64,000 bases of DNA from Eopsaltria australis. Taxonomy: Eukaryota > Chordata > Aves > Passeriformes > Petroicidae. Below, one piece after another: positions 1 to 13,550 of this stretch (the first letter of the stretch is position 1; every line of letters starts with the position of its first letter). Location of the stretch: positions 722,020-786,019 of the forward strand of contig JAVTVJ010000014.1 in NCBI GenBank assembly GCA_034509425.1, given 5' to 3'. Under the pieces are notes generated by a model. The model had not been told where the DNA came from and ran no database searches. It was given only the letters and a program-made list of their open reading frames with translations. The translations under genes were made by a program, and so were the position numbers.

Positions 1-3000
1 AAATTCAGTGTCTGCTTTGGCAACCATTTGAGAGAAAACTATTCACTGTAAGATGTGTGACTTCAGCAGCCAAGGCAAACTTGCACTTCCAGGAGATTCT
101 CCCTTTTATTGCTCAAAGGGCAATAAAAGGTCATGGCATTTCAGGTGAGTGGTAGTCCTATAAGGGTTAAGGAGTGATGGCAATAGTGTCGTTATGCATC
201 CACTATTCTGATCCTTCTCTCTTCAAACATGGTCCTGACAGGACTGGCTTCATGTGAGGCACAGAGCATTAGTACAGAAATGTGTCTGAAAATTTGGTAA
301 CATTTTTTTAAAAGGAAAGGGGATTAAGATTCCTATGCAAAAAACAATGTACTCATAAACACTTTAATGAGCTTGCCATTACGCTGTGTACTTTATGTAA
401 AAAATAGATGGAAAATGGAAGGACATTTGCTGAGACTGATTTTAAGTACTGATCTTGTTTCTGATCCAGTGCAGTTTCTTTAAATGATCTGACTCTAATT
501 GAAGACATAGGGAAACAGATCAGATATCTCTGAGGTTTAACAAGGGCTTTAGGTGAGTAGTGAATGATAAACAGGTCAAAGGAATGTCTAATCCAGCATA
601 CTCATACCATAGCATGATTCTCCTGACCATGAGAATTGCCTGTTTCTCTTTTAAACTATCTGGAGCAGATAGATCCTCCTCATGAAATTGGTAAAGCATT
701 CATGGTAGGACTTGGAAACACATCAATATTTCTAATGGTGGGAAGTAGTGGAAGAGGGATTTGGCAGGGTCAAGGACAGCTTGAACACCACCCACAGCTG
801 TTGGTGTTGGGAGTAGTGAGACACTGTGGTAAACAGCTGGGGTTTCTCTGAGTCATTCATTCTCAGTTCCCACCTCATCGCTCTGTCTATGTGTGTGGGT
901 GGCCAGGTACGTTTCTAGGCAAGGAAGTCATTAAAATTGATGTCACATCTCACAGTCACCTTTGGGGGGAGAGGGGACATGATTGCATCTTTCTCTTACC
1001 TGTTTTGGAGCCTTTTTGCACTCATCTTCATGATGTATGTGACCATCAGTTAAAAGGGCAGGGGAGCAGCACAGAGATGGCCAATTATTGTCCCTCATGA
1101 GGATACCATGGCTTGGATCTTTAGTCTCACATGTCTGTGGCATGCCAGGCACTAGGCTGCACATCCCTATCAAGGTGCAGGAAAGGTTGTTTTCAGAAAC
1201 AGAACTGTGAATGTCTTTGTATTATCGTGTTCATTTGCCCACCTGCTTTCTGGGGGGTGGATGGTGGTTTTAGGTTTTAGCAGCTGATCTGATCAAGAGT
1301 ATTAAAGGTTAGGGGTGATACAATTAGGGACATGTTAGCTTCAGCAGATATGGCTTGTGCTTGAATCAATTCTGCCTCCTGCAATCATAAAGTATCAAGG
1401 CTGTGTGTCTTGGAGCTTGATGAAGGTCACGAGTCAGAGTTCATGGTGTGCTCACTGTCCTGTATTAACAACTTGTTTGTGTTAGCACCAGAGTTGGACA
1501 TTTTGCTTCAGGAAAGGCACCTCCATGTAGAAACTTAGGGCAAGGTTACTACCTCAGCATGAGGTAACCTGAAATAGTATTTTGTGTATGTGTTCTTTTG
1601 TTAGTTGGTGTAAGGTAGAGCAGTGTCATCTTGCTTCTTTTAATAATAAAATCTGACACACCTGAGCCCAGGGAGGCCAGCTGGAAGAAGATACTGAAAC
1701 CCCCCAGTAAGTGAGGTAGCATTCAAACAAGTTATATATAACTTGAGATAAATAAGAATTGTTTCTTTATGATCTTTGAACTTGTTTGCATTTTCTCATT
1801 TGTTCTTTCAGGTAAGACAGTGAAGTCTTTAACTGCTCCAGAAGAAGAGTCTGGAAAGAAAATGTCTCTGGCAAGAAAGTATCAGGTAACACTGGTAGTA
1901 GGGAAGCTTCTTAACTTTTAAAATATTTATCTGAACCAGTCTTGATGAACTGAGTTACACCTGAATTTGAAGTTACAGATTCAGAGGAAGGAAATCTTGA
2001 GCTCTTAGTCACTGAAACCAGGAAAGTGCCTGCTTTTCATTTTTATGTGAAGTGCTACTGCTTTTGATATGCAGATGGTGCACTGTACTCTATAACCTCA
2101 GTCTTCTAGAGAGCAAAAGGAAGGGCAGAGAATAATGTGTGTGGTGCAGGAATTCAAATGACAGGGAGACAGAGTTCCTACTCTCTTTCAATGCAGTCCT
2201 AAATTCCAGTAAAGCACGAAGAGATCAAATCAGCTTGGACTCTGAGGGCAAGGACTGCTCTGTGTCATAAGGGGCACTTGTTAATTCCTGCATGCCATGA
2301 GTATAAAAGGTAACTGAGATGACTGAATGTTAAAGTAGCTGGAGCAAGCAGTAATAGGACTGAGTGGGTTGTAGCCGAGCGACAGCTCATTGTATAATCA
2401 TCATGTTTTCCACTTAGAGCATCCCTGAAAAACAAGAAAGATGGTTTAATTCTTTTTGGTTTTCCTCTAAAAAGAGATTTTGAGCAATTGTTTTTTGGAA
2501 AACCTTCATTGATATCTGGGCTATAGGTACCTATTTTGAATGATAGAAGAGTTATTGCCTGTGGTTCAAAATATATTCTCACACACACACACACCCCCCT
2601 CATTAAATCATAGGGAGAATTTCCCTTAGTCATTTTTCTTTTTCCTTAATTGCCTTCTCTTGCACAGAGGTCAGGATGGCTCTGCTGGCGTTTCACGGTG
2701 TAGAAGCAATCACTAAGGAAAGCACAGACTTGTGCATATTTTGGTGCCTTTGATGCTCCATTCTTCCAACTGCCCACGTCTCAGCCTGAGGAGCTGCCAG
2801 AAGAATCCCAGATGGGCACAGATGGGTCACTTGAGTGGCTCTTAGAGGGCAGCCCCCTGCCCTTCCCATGGCTCAGCTGTACCATGGTGGGGAGCCAGGC
2901 CATTTTCCCCCCTTCTTCGCCCTCAATCCCCAGTTCCAAGAAGCTGATTGAGGAGAAACAATAGTTCTGGGATTATATAAAGCAGTATCAGGTTCCCAGT

Positions 3001-6000
3001 TTTTACAGGAAGTTCTCACTAACCTCTAAGTCAGTCTTTTTTTTGGCATTATCAGGAGAGTGGCAACTGGAAAATGGCTTTATTAGCTGCAATAGGATTT
3101 AAAGGAAAATGGGTCTCATGAGATGAAGGTAAAATCAATAGGAGATTGCACTTTATGCTGTGAATCTTTAGGAATCTAGATCTACTGTGTGGTCTAGTTT
3201 TGAATTGGGAGCTTGTCACGTTTTGTATCCAGAGGTGTGCTTTGCAGTTAATAAAATATTATTATTTTAAAAGTGAAATTGCATTTATTATTTGTAAAGG
3301 TGGAACTGTCCCTATGAAGTTGATGAAATGTTGTAAAAATGTCTTGAAGGATGAAACTATGGCTGTGAAGTCAGCAAACTGGGTGGTTAGTGCAGAGTGT
3401 AAGAGAGTAACTTCAGTTGTTTGTTTTTGTGTTCTTTCAGAAGGGATAGCTCTGTTAGCAGCAGTGCACTCCACTGAATTACTAAAGTTTGTACAGCTCC
3501 CTAGCAATAGGTTTTTCCTCCTGCAGCCCACCACTGAAGTGTCTATATGCCTATAAATTGCTTTGCTGATGGCTTTCCATTATTGTTGGGGGGGTTGCAT
3601 GTGTATAAGATTCAGAAATACCTTTTTCTCAGAAATTTAGGGCAGATAAGTTAACTAGAAAGCATCAGAAATTAGGAATATACATGTCAAAAGTCATTCA
3701 TCTTTTGACACCTAGGAATGAATGAAGGACAGACATTCTCATGTAATTGAGAATACTGAGCTTTCACTGGCTAGGGGAAAAAAGAGCTTTATGATCTTGT
3801 ATTTATTTCTCAGTCATGTTTACAGACCACTGAGGCAATCACTAGAGCAGGTGCCATCAGGTGGCCCAAACCAGTGGTGCAGAGAGGGAAGAGGAATCCA
3901 CCTGTCCAGGCCTTCTGGGTTTTAGCATCACCTTTGAGTCAGTGTAGATTACTTTTTCTGGGAAAGTGCTATAAGGCAGATGGGTGGAGGCTGGGGATAA
4001 CATCCATTGTTGGTTCAATTCAGATGGCACCTATTTTATTTCAGGAGATGAATGTAGAATGCAGATCATTGATAAACTTGAGAGTTGAGATTTGGTATCT
4101 TTCTAGCATGGGCCTGGGAAAGTGCCTTTGCTTTTTGTGATAAAGAACTATGGGTAGTGTGCAAGGTCTTAATAAAAAAGACACCTTGTAAAAAGGTGTC
4201 TTTAGCTTTTGACCAGTCAAACATTTGCTGTTTTCTGGGACTTCATGCTGTTACTACAGATGCTGACACATAACCAGACGTCTGCTTCAAAGTGACACGT
4301 GCTCTGGGAACTAAAGGGAATGTACAGAAAACTTCCCATTATCTTGGTGATACTACTTCTGTCACCAAAACCTTCATGAGTCATCAGATTGTCACATTTT
4401 GGTTATGCCATAAACAAGACCCAGGTTGAATTTTGAAAGTATTAATAACCTTTATAGGAACTTACTGTAAATGTTTCATGTTCTTTCCAGAAACATTTTC
4501 TTGTGATTGTTTCAGTTTGACTCTAGTGCCATTTGTTTTTCTTTCATTGTAGATGAATCATCAAATATCTGAATGTAGAATTGAATACTGAAGTCAAATT
4601 CATTGCTTGTATTGGCAGTAACAGTTTCATATAAATCTGTAGTTACACTTGTAAGAAACTGTGGCTTTTGCTCTGGCCTCTTCATTGACAGACACGTTTG
4701 ATATCTCCTTGCCCATGCTTTATGCTGTCATATGAATTAAACCCAATTAGGATGACACCAATATTCTTTCTCTCATTTTCCTAACCTCTGGTTTATTATG
4801 CAGTGGCTGCATGCAAACATCCAGGGATGGTGGCAGAGAAACCACGAGAGGCTTTTCTCTGCAGCCTTCATTTTTTCCTTCAGGTTTTTGCTATCTAGAG
4901 AGAGATTTGTTCTGGCTACCTTTTAACTTCTGCAATTGAAACAACTGTTTTTATGGGCCTTCAGAGAGACCAAGGGGCACTTTGATGGACAGTGACACTG
5001 AGAAGTCCTTCCATGTGTGCTGTTACTAACTGAGTGTTGTGAGTGTGCAGCAGCTGAACAGGTTGAGAGGGCCAGAGTGTGTAGAGGGTATGACAAATGG
5101 ATGCAGAACAATAAATTAGTGTCACTTTCAGAATAAAACAGTAAAACTTATTCTGCTCTTCTCTCCATCCTCACAGGCACATGATACTGCAGAGATTCAA
5201 AATCAGAAGTAAATCAGCTGGACAGTTGCCTCCTGCCTTCCTAAATAGGCAAACATACTAGGAACAGAAAAAGGGGCCTACCTACCTCATTCTTGTGAGT
5301 AGCTATAAACATCCCTTCCACCCCTCAAATCAGCATCTGCCAGGCAGTTGTTTTGGAATCCTGAGCATAAGAATGTGGAGAAGAAAACAAAAATTTTAAT
5401 TTGTTTTTTTGTTGACAGCAATTAAGTGTAGCCAACCAAAGAAACCAACTAAAATTGTTATCGGGCTACCAGCATGCCTATTGCCTGTGGCTACACAGAG
5501 CTGATGGATGATGCATTGTTACTGCTTAAATGAACCTTTATCTGTGCTTCCTAAAGCTTGGATGCTGCATAAGTTCCTGAAACCATCCATATTGTTGCTG
5601 TGTTAAAGTGTTGCTGCAGTTGATGTGTCACTGCAGAAGCTGTTTGGGGCTTAGTTATTTGCTTTTGTATTTCTTAGCAGTTCATTCTGTACTAATGTGG
5701 TGTAATCCATTGTGAGGCCTAAACAGAAGATCCCCAGAGTGACCCCCTTGGTCAGGGCAGTGAACAGAACAATATTTGCTGAATAGCTGCTCTGAACTGC
5801 CTTTTCCTTGCTGACTTCTCTGTCCTTTCTCAAGGAAGAAGGTGGGTTTGCTGGTGTGGATGCCTGCCTCATTTGCTTCACCAAAATGACTTAGGGCATG
5901 CAGGAGAGAAGGGAGACTTTTGCAAGCAGAACCTATCATGGTGAGTCGGATTTTGTCCCTGCTTTTGCTGTAGAGCTTCTCAGTGTCGCTACATTGCTTG

Positions 6001-9000
6001 AACTAAACTGTTCACACAGAACTATCTCTTCCCTGGAAGTGTGTTACACATAACACTTCCTTGGCAGCAGGGCTGGACTGAGAAGTTCTTCCCTACTACT
6101 TTTGCCTCTCCTGCCACATGAGGTCCACAAAAGTGCTTGTGGGGACCTTCAGTGAATTAAAACAGCAAATTGAATGGAGCTGAAAAAAATTAGTCTGTAT
6201 CATGTACATATGAAAAGTACAAGAAACTCTGGCCTGTAGTTTTGATTTGCAACCACAGAATCTGTCTTGAACATTATACTAAAATTAAGTACATGGTAAC
6301 TGTATTTTTAGTTTTGAAAATTAAAATACCTCATAGAGATTAATTCTTCATTACTACAGATTAAGCTTTCTGTCATTGTTCACTGTGATTGTGAAGGAGT
6401 CCCAACAGAACTCCTGGCAGTCCATAGAACTGCAGCATGGACATTGTATCTGCCCTGGTATCTTCATTTAATGGATTTGTTCTTAATTTTGAAGCTCAAC
6501 CTTAGGTGTGAAATTCACTGCAATTTCTCAACAGCAGTAGGGAGTAATGAAACATAGTTTGCTATAGAAGGATTGCCCTTCTCCCTCCTCCTCCTCATGA
6601 TGATAATTCTGTCTCATGTCTTGCCTTCTTTATTGACTTCATTTCTCCAGGTTTTCCCAGCCTCCCACTTCTGTGTTATCTCAGTTTTCACATCATCTCA
6701 GTACCTTGTAAGGATGCATCAGGTTGAGCTTCTGGGCAGAGGGTTCCCACATACTGCACTCAGATAGGCCTAAGCACTTGTGCATCTACAAATATGAGAG
6801 TTTGGAATTATTTCAGGATTAATTTAAACAAAAACAAACACAATATCTTCTAAAAGATGTTTATTTACAAGGAAACCTTCATGCCAAATTCGTGTAAACG
6901 GGCTGGATTGAGTGTGGATAAGCAAAAAGCAAAGTTTGAATTCACAAATCTTTCCTACTTTCAAGCATGAATTTCTCCAGTTCTTGTGTTGTTTTGGGGG
7001 CTTTTTTGGTGGTTTTGGGGTTTATTTTTGTCTCTGACTGCCAGAGGTCTCTGCTTGAACATAGATTCTTTGTCTCTTCCTTTCAGAAGTGGGACTTGAT
7101 GTTCCAAACTGTCTTAAGGCTCTTGAACTATTGCTGAGCTCATCAGTTCTCTCTATAGCTGATGCACAAATTTTTTCCAAGCTCCACCCTCCTCTGTGCA
7201 TACTGGATTTTATTTAAGCTTTTGAGGATTAAGTATGGTATTAGTAAAACCCTTGGGATTCTTGCTGAGAATTTTATAAGTATCCATTTTTTGATCATGG
7301 GGAAGCAGCTGTATCCATGTGTTCCATATAGAATTTTTCTTTTGGAGTCATTGTCACTTCAGAGTCCCTGTGAGTTTGGACCTCATTCAGCATCTCTGAG
7401 TCCCTGTCTTCCTACTTGGGTGTCAGACTACTTTTATTTGTCCTTGCCAGATAACCAGCACTGAGCAGATTGCATTGCTCTGTTCTGCAGGGACAAAGTC
7501 AATCCATGTTAATGGCTTCTTTAATCTTTTAAAAGTGATTATTTTATTTGGGGCAATGGCTCCAACCAATTCCATTCTCTTGCTAGGGATAGTAGTCAAA
7601 TAGAAATAAGCTGTGCCTGCATAAGACAAGTCAGACTCTAATCCTGCCTCATTTTGTGCCAATTTAACTGAAAAAAATTCTAAACTTGGTTCTCTGAAGT
7701 CATAACATTGCATGGCTCATGTGGTTTACCTTCTCTAACCTTGATTTCAGGTAATACTACTGTATTAGCACTGTACATACTGTTAACTCTTATGTATCTA
7801 ATCTATACCAAATTTATCCAAATTTATCTTGTTTGTGCATCTGAATTGTCTAATTCTACTGTATACTTCTGTTCAATTTTGGTTTTTAAAGTCCAGAGGA
7901 GTGGAAAATTAAAGTAGACTAAGAAGCCTGCAGACTTGAAGAAAAAGGAGGAAATTCAATTATCTATTATTCCACCTGGCATAATTATTTTATGGTAAAA
8001 GTTTCTTCTAAGCTATTAATTATTTTTGTAAAAATAGATCCTTCTTGGATATCCCTTTTACCAATTTCACAGAACTTATTTCTCTGTGTGTCCCCTGATG
8101 CCCTGGTTTAGGTGGCTAAATCTTCAAGTTAAAGGTGCTGTTGTGTTGCTACCTTGAACTGTGGGAGCCCTTCAGGTCCTACTAAAATCAGTGTCTGCTT
8201 GAGCAAGGGGGAGTTCTGGTTTGTAAGTAAGCCCAAGTATCTCTCACCCTTCCTCTCAGTGCCTCCTGGGTGCTCCTCCTTTACAAAGGAATTTCCAGGT
8301 TCTACTTTATTTTACACATCTGCATCAGGCATCTGCTTTTTCCAGCAGGGCTGGTGACAGCATCACCCAAAGCACAACAAACTCCTGCCTACGAGTTGTT
8401 AGGAAACTGCCTTCTTTGGGATGTAGGCCATGTCCCAGAACTTTCCTGTAGTGAGGAGGTGGTTATCACTTTTAATTTTCTGATGCAGTTACTATAACTT
8501 GTAGTCAGAGTGGTAAGACACAAATGTTATTCCATTTTATGTAAGTGCCATCTTGGTTGTTGCTGTGGTAGTATTTTTACAGAAGTTGGCTTATTATAGA
8601 GCAGTAGCATTTGGTTTTGCAAGTAACTGGGACACATTACCTGCCACTACAGGCAGCTTACTCTTGAATTCATCATTTGGTAGTTACTGTTCATTTTAGG
8701 CTGATGTAAGATGATGTACCATTTGATTAGAGTCTGAATTTCAATATTGAATTTGTCCTAGGAATCCTCATTAAGATACAATTAATGAAGATTAACTGCT
8801 GCACTAGGATACTTGGGCAGCTCTGCCTAACGTGGGTGGAAGTAGAACTGTGTTGTAATTACAGGCAATGCTCTGTCATTTTCAGATTTAATTTCTAGTT
8901 GGATTGGTTATTTTAATAACTGTCTATTATCAGACAATTATATTACATAATAGCAACAATATTGTTATGGCATGAGGTACATACTGTCACTGAGTGCAAA

Positions 9001-12000
9001 CATGGAGATGTAGAAAACATAAACATTCTAGTTAGTGCTCTTTGCCTCTGCTACATGCCTTTGCAGTTTTCATCACTTATTTTGTCAGTGTGAACTAAAC
9101 TAATTTACTCAGTTCTCATGAAATCAAAATACTTTTGCTGTATATTAGAAGTGGACTAAAATACTTCTAAGTCCAATTCCACAGTGAGAATTGAGATTCA
9201 TTCTCTTTCGCACAAACTGTTTAAATCCTGTTTTTTTACCACTGAGTCCATGTCTCTAAAGCACAAAGTTCACAGAGCTTTTCAGGCCAGTGTATTTCTT
9301 CTCTCAGCCAGTTCATTCAGAGTCATATTTATGAGTAAATCCATGTGGTTTTGAATTATCTCTCTTTCAAAGCCAAAAAGGATTTCAGTAACTTAGACTA
9401 AAGCTATCCATACCTGTTCGCAGGGTGTTTTTAATGTATATAAGGGCAGACAGCATATGGCTGGAGAAGCTGGCACTGTTTGTATTGCTAAAAGAAGAGC
9501 CAGTTCATAGAGAAGACAGGGAATAACCTGTTTCCAAGTAAATCATCTCCTCTCACATTTCTTTTGAGCTACCTCTGTATATTTAAAGCATGAAAAACTG
9601 ACATAATTTGTTTCACACTGATGTTGAAAATCCTTGGAAACCCAGAGAGAATAAAGTTTTGAGTACCTAAAATAAGTTACAGTGTAAATTAGACCAGCAA
9701 GATTCTAAAAGCATCTCTTCATGGAGCAGTTAATTCTTTACAGAGGACTAGAGGAGCCTTAACACTCTTACAAGCTGAAATGACATTTGGCAAATAGTAA
9801 ATTTCAAGACTGAAGAGGGTCAAACAAACACTGTGGTGAAGTCCCAGACACTTATTTCCTGGTCACATTTTGCTGAATTTGGAACTGAGTCTACGTCCTT
9901 TGTAAAATGTGTACTGCATGTAATTATATTCCAAATATTGTTTCACTGGAGGCTATGAGATTTGACTGTTTCATTTGTGTTATTTATTGTTGCTGTGTTA
10001 CAAAAATGAATTGTGCTCTGGTGGTATAATAAACCACTGAATGTCTTATTTGTCTTATTAAACAGGCAGGGATTAAAAGGTTGTCTTATTAAAATGTCTT
10101 GGTTGAAAAGTTATGTGAGTAATTGGATAAATTTTTATGATGAGGTATTTTATTTTGTGAGGGAGTGATCTTTCCCTTTATGCAGAAATTAAGAGAGATT
10201 TACATTCTTTTCAGCAATTGTTGTTAACAGAGATTTTACTTGTACAAGAAATCATTTGAATGTTTTTTCATTGATTCTGAAAGCATCTGCTGGATTGCTC
10301 AATACTATGATGAGACAATTAGATATAATTTTGATTCTTGTGACAATTAAAGCACCACTGAGAGGAGGTGCCCCCCAAGAGGAAACCAATTGTCTCTTTT
10401 GTGAAAGTTTGGCTGGTGAAGAAAAGAATCCCTGAAGTTAGCACGGTACTTCTTTTCTACACTGTTTGACAGAAGTTGTCTGGACAGTCTAGCGCATACA
10501 CGTGTCTGGGCGTACTCTGGGATGTGCTGGTGGCTGCACAAGTCTAGGGTATTAAAGGACAGAAATCCAAAGAAAATGATGCTTCCTTCTCTCTGCTGCT
10601 TGCAGAACAATTTCTTGCAAAGCTGATAGGATTTCCCAAATAAGTTTTCTACGCACGGAACTGATTTATTCATTCAGTGAATTCATAGATTTTAAGTGTG
10701 CCTTGAAGCATGCTGATCCTTGTGTGTTGTTATTAACCTAAAGTAGATAGATGGGTTCAGACAAAACTGAAGAGATTGGCACCTTCAGCATTGAGATCTG
10801 CCTTCTATTTCTGAAAAATGTTGGAGCTATTTATAAATTTGGAAGATCACAGGACTGTATGTAGCTTATCATGCTTATGCTTGTTAGTTCAGCTTCTGAT
10901 GTACTATTGTAATTAACTTTATTCCTAGCTTTCACAATCACAAGGCTGTTTTTCTATTTTTAGGGCCTTCTGCAATAATACAGGATATTTTATCTTCACT
11001 GAAGTGCTATGGCACATTGCAAATGATGTATAAGACTTAAGTATTTCTCTTTATTTCTCTTCAGAGTGCATAGTATACATTGTGCTGTTTGACATCATAG
11101 CCAGCTTAGTAATGCCCAGGAGAAAGTTTCCAAGGCAAGGAAGGGAGAGCAAAAGTACTGTAAAAGCTAAACCCCAGATTTCATCTTTACGCCTCTACCT
11201 ACAACGAGCAGGGGAGCTGAAAAAGGTTTCAGTGTTTTTTTCAGGCTGTTTAAAATACAGATGCAGGAGAAGGAAAAAGAGTGCAGTTCCTTGCTGCTCT
11301 TCCTTAGCACATTAGCACTCTTTAGAGCAATACATGCTCTGCATTTTTTCCTGCTCAGCCAAGGCATGGTGAGTCTATCTGTCTATAGTGTTTCCATTAC
11401 AAACATGACTTCATTGCTGCTGTTCCAGGTTAGCAAGGCAAAGTGATACAGTTCTAGCAGTTCAGGTATTTTTCTCAGCCAGGTTTCTCCGGTGAGAAGC
11501 CCGATACACTACAGCTGCAGTCCTTACCTTTTTGTCTCCACACGGGAAAAAAAAGGCCCTTGCTGAAGCCTTTGCTTCCATAGATGTGTACGTCTTCATC
11601 CCTTTAGTGTTTAATAGATGGAAAGAACTGAGAACAATGTGAGCAAATCTGTCCCTTAGTAAATTCTTGTAGTGGTTTGTAGAACCTGATAGGACAGGAA
11701 GATTTTCAAGGTCAGCTTTCAGTGGTGACACTGGCTGGAGTGACATTCTATTAAATGTCTGACTTTCCAAAGGTAAAGTATTATGGGAAAGTTTGCTGCT
11801 TATCTTCAAAGTAGCAGTGGCAATTATAATATAAATTCTCTGAATGTCTTTCTGTTTGAGAGCTTAAATTCTATCTTTTGAATTACAGAGAAGGTACAGA
11901 GCCAGATTTTCAACCTCCTGCTGGAGATTGTTTGTATAACTTTGGGCGATTTGGCTGTGGCTTTACTTCAGGAGACTGACAGCCTAATTTAATCAAACAG

Positions 12001-12659
12001 ATGTGGATTTGTATATGTGGAGTAGATATTCAGTCACATAAGCTGTGTAAAAATTCACGGGTCAGATTCAGGACTGTTTGAAGTTGGCCAAGAAGTTCTT
12101 TGCAACTAAATCTCTTTTGGATGAAATCTATTTATGGAAGTGGTTTATTTTTTTTTTTCTTTTATTTAAAGTCTCTAATCTACAGAGATCATCATCATAG
12201 AAAACATTATTGTTATACATAAGAAAATAGTAATTACTGTGTAGTTTCTTAGTTACATATATTACAGTGCACATAAGATCCATTGCTATAGTAATTAAAA
12301 CACAAATACTAGTGGCATGAGTTTAGTTCTGATCCAAGTTTAAATATTTGACTGATGGTGGTGACCTTCTTTTCTTGACATACCACTTTTACTTTGAAGC
12401 TAGTGCTTGAAAAACCAAATTATTATCAACTGGGTAAAGTTCAGCTTGTACCTTTTTACATTTTCGAGTATCATGAACTCCCCACAGATAGTTTGCTTTT
12501 CATTGTGTACTGACTGCAGCTCCAAGAAGTCAGCCCATTCTGTCTGCCATGAAATGGAGAACACTGCACGTCAATCGACTGGTTCAGCAAATGGAAAAGC
12601 AAGAGGTTTTTCCCAAACATTTGTACAAAAGAGAAAAAATGAGTCAAATGAGTGAATAT
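1..12659. other. Non-coding, probable OTUD7A 5' intron
   Basis: I see no confident coding exon on either strand. Open frames here are short, unspliced and unlike known proteins. The stretch is AT-rich unique sequence with a short CA microsatellite at 2580-2594, an 11-bp perfect hairpin at 4177-4203, T/G-rich tracts near 7000, and splice-like motifs at 1811/1812 and 7750/7751. Assignment to an OTUD7A intron rests on strand, gene order and the very long 5' introns known for this gene in mammals; 5' flank remains possible. Confidence 0.5.
1812..1885 (+). other. Candidate recursive-splice exon (74 nt)
   Basis: A pyrimidine-rich tract ends in ctttcag at 1811 and is immediately followed by GTAAGA, so a 3' and a 5' splice site are juxtaposed. 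A second donor, CAG|gtaaca, follows 74 nt later. This matches the layout of vertebrate recursive splice sites with an associated short exon. Two of its three frames contain stops. The third is open (AAG ACA GTG AAG TCT ... TAT CAG) but matches no protein I recognise. No expression evidence is available from sequence. Confidence 0.3.
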
Positions 12660-13203
12660 TGCTGGTTTTGGCTGGGATAGAGTTAATTTTCTTCGCACTA
12701 TCTGATATGGGGCTGTGTTTTGGATTGAGCTGAACACAGGGTTGATGATATAGAGATGTTTTTGTTATTGCTGAGTGGGGCTTACACAGAGCCAAGGCCT
12801 TTCCTGCTTTTCCTGCTTCCAGGCTGGAAAGGGATCTGGGGGTGCCTGGGAGGTTGTGAGGAGATACAGCCATGGCAGGTGACCCCCACTGACCACAGGG
12901 ATGTTCCAGGCTCTGTGACATCAGTATGTAAAGTGGGGGAAGAAGGAGGAAGGGGGGGACATTGGAGTGATGGTATTTGTCTGCCCCAGTGACCATTCTG
13001 TGTGATGAGGCCCTGCCCTCCTGGGGATGGCTGAGCACCTGCCCAGCCATGGGAAGCACTGAATTGATTCCTTTGCTTTTCCTATTAAACTATCTTCATC
13101 TCAACCCAGGAGTTTTCCAGCTTTTCACCCTTACCAATTCTCATCCTGGTCCTGCTGGAGGGGGGGTGCCCAAGGGGATGCTGGCTGGGCTTAAACTACA
13201 ACA
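12660..13203 (+). mobile_element. Solo LTR, avian ERV-L type
   Basis: The stretch opens with GGTTTTGGCTGGGATAGAGT-like sequence and continues through tgctgagtggggcttacaca, a GGGGGAAGAAGGAGGAAGGG block and attaaactatcttcatctca, ending near cttaaactacaaca. That order is what I recall of the abundant ERV-L-related LTRs of songbirds. The poly(A) signal is ATTAAA at 13084. No internal retroviral genes flank it, so it is a solo LTR. The ends are approximate, and I could not find a clear target-site duplication. The open frames inside it on both strands are incidental. Confidence 0.75.
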
Positions 13204-13424
13204 GCACTTACAGCCTATCTGGCAGACTGACTGATTTTGTGCAAAGCGACTGACATAAAAAATAAAGCCATCATTTTTTCAAAGAGGTTTCTGCAAAGCT
13301 AAGCAGGGGAAATTAGAGATCTGCTTCTTGTACTGTGGTTGGTCACTGCTTAAGCCACCAATTTGAAAAGCTCATATAGTTGGGTTCTTTGCAGGTGATG
13401 GAGGAACATGGTTTTGAGCAAACT

Positions 13425-13550
13425 CTTTTTTGTTGGTTTTTTTTTTTTTTTGCTTGGGTGGATTTTTTGTTTTGGAGGGCTTGAGGGGTTTTGTTTTGTT
13501 TTGGGAGATTTTGTTTGGTTTGGTTTTGGTGGGGTTTGTTGGGTTTTTTA
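13425..13550. repeat. T/G-rich simple sequence
   Basis: Long T runs are interspersed with G doublets and triplets on the + strand (gttttgttttgttttggg-like). It is low complexity, and it explains the two overlapping open frames seen here on opposite strands. Confidence 0.8.

Noticed and set aside
12571..13059. 162-codon - strand frame in the LTR region
   Set aside because: It crosses the LTR boundary into unique sequence and reads the LTR backwards; no protein similarity recognised.
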